From Singulisphaera sp. GP187 (GTDB lineage: Bacteria > Pseudomonadota > Gammaproteobacteria > Burkholderiales > Burkholderiaceae_C), in NCBI GenBank assembly GCA_943327965.2, contig CALPYQ020000029.1, forward strand, positions 1 through 10,026: a stretch of 10,026 nucleotides of DNA. Reading direction: 5' to 3'. Shown here piece after piece: positions 5,891-10,026 of this stretch (its first letter is position 1; each line of letters starts with the position of its first letter). Position numbers and translations under genes: made by a program. The notes beneath the pieces were generated by a model. That model saw nothing but the letters and a program-made list of their open reading frames with translations. It searched no databases and was not told the origin of the DNA.

Positions 5891-8191
5891 CTATCGAACC
5901 GCGTTGGCGTCTGCAACGGTCAAAGCAGTCATGTTCACAATACGCCGAACCGTGGCGCTAGGCGTCAGAATGTGAACCGGTTTGGCAGCACCCAACAGAA
6001 CCGGGCCCACAGCAATGTTGCCACCGGCCGCCGTTTTGAGCAGGTTGTATGAAATATTGGCAGCATCGATGTTGGGCAAGACCAAGAGATTGGCATCGCC
6101 ATGCAAGGTGCTATTGGGCATTTGAAGGGCTCGTGCATCGCCGTCCAAAGCGATGTCACCATGCATTTCACCATCGACTTCCAGCCACGGCGCATTCTTT
6201 TGGAGCAAGGCCAATGTGTCACGCATTTTGATGGCGCTGGGTTCATTGGAGGTTCCAAAATTGGAGTGCGACAGCAAGGCCACTTTGGGCCGAATGCCAA
6301 AGCGCTTCATTTCGTGGGCCGCCATGACGGTGATCTCGGCCAACTGTTCTGCGGTGGGATCGTAATTCACATGGGTGTCCACCAAGAACACTTGGCGGTT
6401 GGGCAACATCAAACCATTCATGCAGGCAAATGTATTGACGCCTGCACGTTTGCCAATCACTTGCTCAACATAGACCAAGTGCATGGCGTTGGTTCCCCAA
6501 GTACCGCAAATCAGTCCATCCACATCGCCTTTGTGCAGCAACATGGCGCCAATTAGCGACAAGCGGCGGCGCATTTCAATTTTGGCCACCTGCACCGTGA
6601 TGCCCTTGCGCTCGGTCATGCGATGGTAGGTCTGCCAAAAATCACGATAGCGGTCGTCTTGCTCCACATTGACCACTTCGTAGTCAAGCCCTTCTTTGAG
6701 GCGCAAGCCAAATTTCTCGATGCGCTCGGCAATCACTGCGGGGCGACCGATGAGGGTCGGACGCGCCAGCCCTTCATCAGACACAATTTGGGCGGCGCGC
6801 AAGACGCGTTCTTCCTCGCCCTCGCTGTAGGCCACGCGCTTTTTGAGACCGCGTTTCGCCGCTTGAAAAATAGGCTTCATGGTGGTGCCAGACGCATACA
6901 CAAAGCTTTGCAAGCGTTCGCGATAGGCTTCCATGTCGGTGATGGGGCGCAGGGCAACACCGCTGTCAGCTGCTGCTTGAGCCACAGCCGGTGCAATTTT
7001 GATCATCAAGCGCGGATCAAACGGTTTGGGGATGAGGTATTCCGGACCAAAGACCAAGGGCTCGCCAGCATAGGCGGCCGCCACCACTTCGCTTTGTTCT
7101 GCTTGCGCCAATTCGGCAATGGCATACACCGCCGCAATTTCCATCTCCTGCGTGATGGTGGTTGCGCCACTGTCCAATGCCCCTCTGAAAATATAGGGGA
7201 AGCACAAAACATTGTTGACTTGGTTGGGATAGTCAGTGCGGCCCGTGGCCATGATGGCATCATCGCGAACTGCTTTGACATCTTCCGGCAAGATTTCTGG
7301 GTTGGGATTGGCCAAGGCAAAAATCAAGGGCTTGGCCGCCATCCGTTTCACCATGTCTTGCTTTAAAACACCGCCCGCAGACAAGCCCAAGAACACGTCA
7401 GCGCCGTCAATGGCTTCGGCCAAGGTGCGCATGCTTGTTTTTTGTGAGAACTGAATTTTGTCTTCGTCCATCAACTCGGTGCGGCCTTCATAAACCAAGC
7501 CTGCCAAGTCAGTGACCCAAATGTTTTCTCGGCGAATGCCCAATTTAAGCAGCAGTCCCAAACAGGCCAGCGCAGCAGCACCCGCACCCGACGTCACCAA
7601 TTTAACTTGGCTGGGGTCTTTGCCGACCACTTTCAAACCATTCAAGATGGCCGCACCGACCGTAATGGCCGTGCCGTGTTGATCGTCGTGGAAGACCGGA
7701 ATTTTCATGCGCTCGCGCAACTTGCGCTCCACATAAAAACAATCGGGTGCCTTGATGTCTTCGAGGTTGATGCCGCCAAAGGTTGGCTCTAAAGAGGCAA
7801 TGATTTCAACCAGTTTTTCTGGATCTTTTTCATTGATCTCAATGTCAAAAACATCGATGCCAGAAAACTTTTTAAACAAGACGGCTTTGCCCTCCATGAC
7901 GGGCTTGCCCGCCAAGGGGCCAATGTCGCCCAGACCCAAAACAGCCGTGCCGTTGGTGACCACGCCCACCAAGTTGCCGCGGCTGGTGTATTTGAAGGCG
8001 GCAGCAGGGTCTTTGACAATTTCTTCGCAAGGCGCAGCAACACCCGGTGAATAGGCCAAAGCCAAGTCGTGCTGGTTGACCAACTGCTTGGTGGCCGCAA
8101 TGGAAATTTTTCCGGGGGTGGGGAACTCGTGATACTCGAGCGCAGCGCGGCGCAATTGTGCGCGTCGTTCTTCTGAATTGGCCTTGGCCAT
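5891..8191 (-). CDS. maeB: NADP-dependent malic enzyme with C-terminal phosphotransacetylase-like domain
   Basis: Oxidatively decarboxylates malate to pyruvate in the cytoplasm, producing NADPH that links the TCA cycle to biosynthesis. The ATG at 8191 gives 766 residues, close to E. coli MaeB (759). A longer frame from a TTG at 8227 exists, but 8191 is preceded by AGGAG with a 7-nt spacer and begins [13 protein letters not shown], a natural start. The malic N-terminal domain (about 28-160) has [10 protein letters not shown] (46-55, conserved Tyr47) and [20 protein letters not shown] with the catalytic lysine. FHDDQHGTA follows, then the NAD(P)-binding domain with [14 protein letters not shown]. 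From about residue 430 to the end there is a phosphate acetyl/butyryl-transferase-like domain ([31 protein letters not shown]). In E. coli MaeB this domain mediates control by acetyl-CoA, and is not thought to act as a transacetylase. The gene seems to be transcribed on its own from the region before 8367. Confidence 0.95.
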   Translation of the reverse strand: MAKANSEERRAQLRRAALEYHEFPTPGKISIAATKQLVNQHDLALAYSPGVAAPCEEIVKDPAAAFKYTSRGNLVGVVTNGTAVLGLGDIGPLAGKPVMEGKAVLFKKFSGIDVFDIEINEKDPEKLVEIIASLEPTFGGINLEDIKAPDCFYVERKLRERMKIPVFHDDQHGTAITVGAAILNGLKVVGKDPSQVKLVTSGAGAAALACLGLLLKLGIRRENIWVTDLAGLVYEGRTELMDEDKIQFSQKTSMRTLAEAIDGADVFLGLSAGGVLKQDMVKRMAAKPLIFALANPNPEILPEDVKAVRDDAIMATGRTDYPNQVNNVLCFPYIFRGALDSGATTITQEMEIAAVYAIAELAQAEQSEVVAAAYAGEPLVFGPEYLIPKPFDPRLMIKIAPAVAQAAADSGVALRPITDMEAYRERLQSFVYASGTTMKPIFQAAKRGLKKRVAYSEGEEERVLRAAQIVSDEGLARPTLIGRPAVIAERIEKFGLRLKEGLDYEVVNVEQDDRYRDFWQTYHRMTERKGITVQVAKIEMRRRLSLIGAMLLHKGDVDGLICGTWGTNAMHLVYVEQVIGKRAGVNTFACMNGLMLPNRQVFLVDTHVNYDPTAEQLAEITVMAAHEMKRFGIRPKVALLSHSNFGTSNEPSAIKMRDTLALLQKNAPWLEVDGEMHGDIALDGDARALQMPNSTLHGDANLLVLPNIDAANISYNLLKTAAGGNIAVGPVLLGAAKPVHILTPSATVRRIVNMTALTVADANAVR

Positions 8192-8367
8192 GTCATGTCT
8201 CCTGTTGGTCCGCAGAGGCCCTGCCAATAGGACAGGGACTTAAGTTCTGCATGACCGCATTCTAGACCTCACCAGAAGACAGCCCCCTAGCGGAAAACCA
8301 CATTCAAAGTAGGTAGTGTTTTAACTTCTAAGCAAAACCAACAGAGCATGCCAGGCAAAGTAGGCCT
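8192..8367 (-). other. Intergenic/leader region between pepP and maeB
   Basis: These 176 bp lie between the pepP stop and the maeB start and hold no credible gene. They should contain the maeB promoter. A TAGAAT hexamer (plus 8259-8264, read on the minus strand) resembles a -10 box, but the position 17 bp upstream is G-rich and no -35 match is seen. A stem-loop at 8219-8237 (CCCTG/CAGGG, extendable by CC/GG past one bulged base) would lie about 28-46 nt before the maeB ATG in the mRNA. No clear intrinsic terminator for pepP is visible. Confidence 0.35.
8197..8203 (-). promoter_or_regulatory. maeB ribosome-binding site
   Basis: On the minus strand a CAGGAGA motif ends about 6-7 nt before the ATG at 8191. 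It is the strongest Shine-Dalgarno in the window. It decides the start in favour of the 766-residue form over the TTG at 8227. Confidence 0.8.
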
Positions 8368-9768
8368 TTAAGCCCTCATCAATGCTTCAATTTCTTCAAC
8401 TGTGACGGGCACATCGCGCGTGATCAATTCACATCCCTTGGCCGTGACAACCGCATCGTCTTCAATGCGAATGCCAATGTTGTGGAAGCGCTCTGGGACG
8501 CCCGGTGCAGGGCGAACATAGATGCCAGGCTCGATGGTTAAAACCATGCCGGGACGCAAGATGCGGCTGGGGCGGTCTTTGATCAGTTCGCCACTCAAGG
8601 GGTCTTTGCGCTCGCTGTAAGTGCCCACTTCTGAGGGCTCTACATAGCTGCCGCAATCGTGCACATCCATGCCAAGCCAGTGGCCCGTGCGATGCATGTA
8701 AAACTGGAAATAGCTTCTGTTGGCTATGACATCTTGCGCATTGCCAACCTTGTTGGCATCGAGCAAGCCCACATCGAGCATGCCTTGCGCGAGCACTTTG
8801 ACGGTGGCCTCGTGCGGATCAACAAAGCGCGCGCCTTCGTGCGTGGCCGCAATGGCAGCCTCTTGCGAAGCCAACACCAGCTCATAAAGTTCACGCTGCG
8901 CAGCACTGAATTTGCCATTGGCAGGGAAGGTGCGCGTGATGTCACTGGCGTAACCATCGAGTTCACAGCCAGCATCAATCAAGACCAAATCGCCGTTCAA
9001 AATAGGCGCGGTATCGGCACGGTAGTGCAGCACACAGGCGTTGGCACCGCCCGCCACAATTGAGCCATAGGCTGGATATTGAGAGCCATGGCGGCGAAAT
9101 TCGTGCAGCAGTTCGGCATCGAGGTGATATTCACGGACATCTTTGCCTTCGCGCAACATTGAGGCTGAAAGCTTCATGGCACGTATGTGAGCGCCCGCAC
9201 TGATTTGAGAAGCACGGCGCATGACGGCCAACTCATGCGCGTCTTTGACCAAACGCATTTCGTCCAAAATACCGCACACATCACGTTGTTGCTCTGGGCA
9301 CAAAGCGCCATAACGCACCCGAGCCCGAACAGCATTCAGGCCTGTTTCGATGCGCGCTGATAAATTTTTGTGGGTTGCAAAGGGGTACCAAACCACTGAT
9401 TTGTTTTCTAGCAAGGTCGGCAGCTTGGCATCCAAGGCAGCAATGGACCAAGCGTCATGGACACCTAAACGAGCGGGCGCGGCTTCTGGGCCCAAACGCA
9501 CACCGTCCCAAATTTCACGCTCTAAATCTTTGGGCTGACAAAACAAGCTGGTGTGCCCATCCGAGGTGATAACCAACCATGCATTGGGCTCGGTGAAACC
9601 GGTCAGGTAATAGAAATAGCTGTCATGCCGGAATAAAAAATCACTGTCGCGATTGCGTTGTTGCTCGGGGGCGGTTGGGATGATGGCAATGCTGTTGGGC
9701 GCTTGTGCCGCCATTTGTGCAGCCAATTGCGCGCGGCGTTGTGCGTACAGGTTGGAATCAAAGGTCAT
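8368..9768 (-). CDS. pepP: Xaa-Pro aminopeptidase (aminopeptidase P, M24B)
   Basis: Cytoplasmic metallo-aminopeptidase that removes an N-terminal residue preceding proline, normally with two Mn2+ ions. It has 466 residues. An AMP_N domain (about 1-150) has RHDSYFYYLTGF (48-58). The pita-bread catalytic domain follows. Metal ligands are readable: Asp265 and Asp276 in DAGCELDGYASDITRTFP, His363 in HRTGHWLGMDVHD, Glu413 in LTIEPGIYV and Glu436 in IRIEDD. His248 (LHYR) and His370 match the other conserved active-site histidines. Compared with the E. coli enzyme there are about 20 extra residues between His363 and Glu413 (roughly 376-399), probably a surface loop. The start follows the stop of the MurU-like gene by 24 nt with little Shine-Dalgarno, so the two genes are probably one transcription unit. 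Confidence 0.95.
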   Translation of the reverse strand: MTFDSNLYAQRRAQLAAQMAAQAPNSIAIIPTAPEQQRNRDSDFLFRHDSYFYYLTGFTEPNAWLVITSDGHTSLFCQPKDLEREIWDGVRLGPEAAPARLGVHDAWSIAALDAKLPTLLENKSVVWYPFATHKNLSARIETGLNAVRARVRYGALCPEQQRDVCGILDEMRLVKDAHELAVMRRASQISAGAHIRAMKLSASMLREGKDVREYHLDAELLHEFRRHGSQYPAYGSIVAGGANACVLHYRADTAPILNGDLVLIDAGCELDGYASDITRTFPANGKFSAAQRELYELVLASQEAAIAATHEGARFVDPHEATVKVLAQGMLDVGLLDANKVGNAQDVIANRSYFQFYMHRTGHWLGMDVHDCGSYVEPSEVGTYSERKDPLSGELIKDRPSRILRPGMVLTIEPGIYVRPAPGVPERFHNIGIRIEDDAVVTAKGCELITRDVPVTVEEIEALMRA

Positions 9769-9792
9769 GATGGGCTGTGTTTAAAAGAGTGA

Positions 9793-10026
9793 TCAGAGTT
9801 TAATGGGTGAAGCCGATTGGTTTAAGTCCCGCAGGCGATCTGGGGTGCCAACATCTGTCCAAGGTCCGGCGTAAAGACTGGCACTGACTTGGCCCCGGTC
9901 CATGGCAGCGCGAAGCATTGGCGCCAAGGGGGCCGCCGTGCCCTGTGGGTTGCCCTCTGAAATGCCCGTCATGGCCGGATCGAAAAATTCTTTTTTGTAC
10001 AAGGCAAACGTGCTGAAGGTTAGCAA
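9793..10026 (-). CDS. murU: Nucleotidyltransferase family protein, probably MurNAc-1-phosphate uridylyltransferase (C-terminal part)
   Basis: Only the last 77 codons are inside the window. The first codon in view is TTG and the frame runs off the right edge, so this is a 3' fragment of a longer gene. The segment FSTFALYKKEFFD, APMLRAAMDRGQVSASLY and GPWTDVGTPDRLRDLN is the typical C-terminus of small bacterial sugar-1-phosphate nucleotidyltransferases. In beta- and gammaproteobacteria these include MurU, which converts MurNAc-1-phosphate to UDP-MurNAc in peptidoglycan recycling with the kinase AmgK. The catalytic N-terminal GXGTR region is not visible, so substrate cannot be read here. A mannose-1-phosphate guanylyltransferase-like enzyme is the alternative. 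It lies 24 nt upstream of pepP on the same strand. Confidence 0.75.
   Translation of the reverse strand: MLTFSTFALYKKEFFDPAMTGISEGNPQGTAAPLAPMLRAAMDRGQVSASLYAGPWTDVGTPDRLRDLNQSASPIKL

Noticed and set aside
6623..7366. Long open frame of 247 codons on the plus strand, opposite maeB
   Set aside because: It is antisense to the intact malic enzyme. Its translation is rich in His, Gly and Phe, shows no family motif and reflects codon bias of the real gene.
8192..8227. N-terminal extension of MaeB by 12 residues from a TTG
   Set aside because: Rare start codon, whereas the ATG at 8191 has a strong, well-spaced Shine-Dalgarno and gives the usual family N-terminus.
8259..8264. TAGAAT -10-like box for maeB
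   Set aside because: Good hexamer, but no -35-like sequence at 16-18 bp spacing, so not listed as a promoter.

Overview
The window looks like an ordinary chromosomal segment of a betaproteobacterium, most likely order Burkholderiales and probably Comamonadaceae or a freshwater relative such as Limnohabitans or Rhodoferax. This is an inference from protein style, the lptD-surA-rsmA cluster, the MaeB type, the murU-pepP pair and moderate GC content. No sequence search was run. There are no RNA genes, mobile elements or CRISPR arrays, and every gene that lies wholly inside the window reads as intact.

Left half, plus strand (1-4459): an envelope-biogenesis and ribosome-maturation operon. The 3' part of lptD (LPS export barrel) overlaps surA (periplasmic chaperone/PPIase for outer-membrane proteins) by 8 nt. 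surA overlaps rsmA (16S rRNA dimethyltransferase) by 4 nt. SurA assists folding of barrels such as LptD, so the first two genes cooperate. pdxA, which often sits between surA and rsmA in proteobacteria, is absent here. A strong bidirectional intrinsic terminator (4476-4514) closes this operon and also serves the convergent gene to its right.

Right half, minus strand (4532-10026): reading along the minus strand, the order is the 3' end of a MurU-like sugar-phosphate nucleotidyltransferase, pepP (aminopeptidase P), maeB (NADP-type malic enzyme with a phosphotransacetylase-like tail), a secreted guanyl-specific ribonuclease of the barnase/RNase Sa family, and a barstar-family inhibitor.

The ribonuclease and inhibitor are the most interesting part. 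All four catalytic residues of the ribonuclease are recognisable, and the inhibitor keeps the two aspartates of the barstar contact helix. Together they look like a chromosomal exported-RNase and cytoplasmic-immunity pair. The inhibitor carries long extra N- and C-terminal segments, the ribonuclease has an unusual cysteine spacing, and the DNA around both genes holds phased repeats, an inverted repeat and an (AG)5 tract in the ribosome-binding region. The remaining genes are housekeeping.
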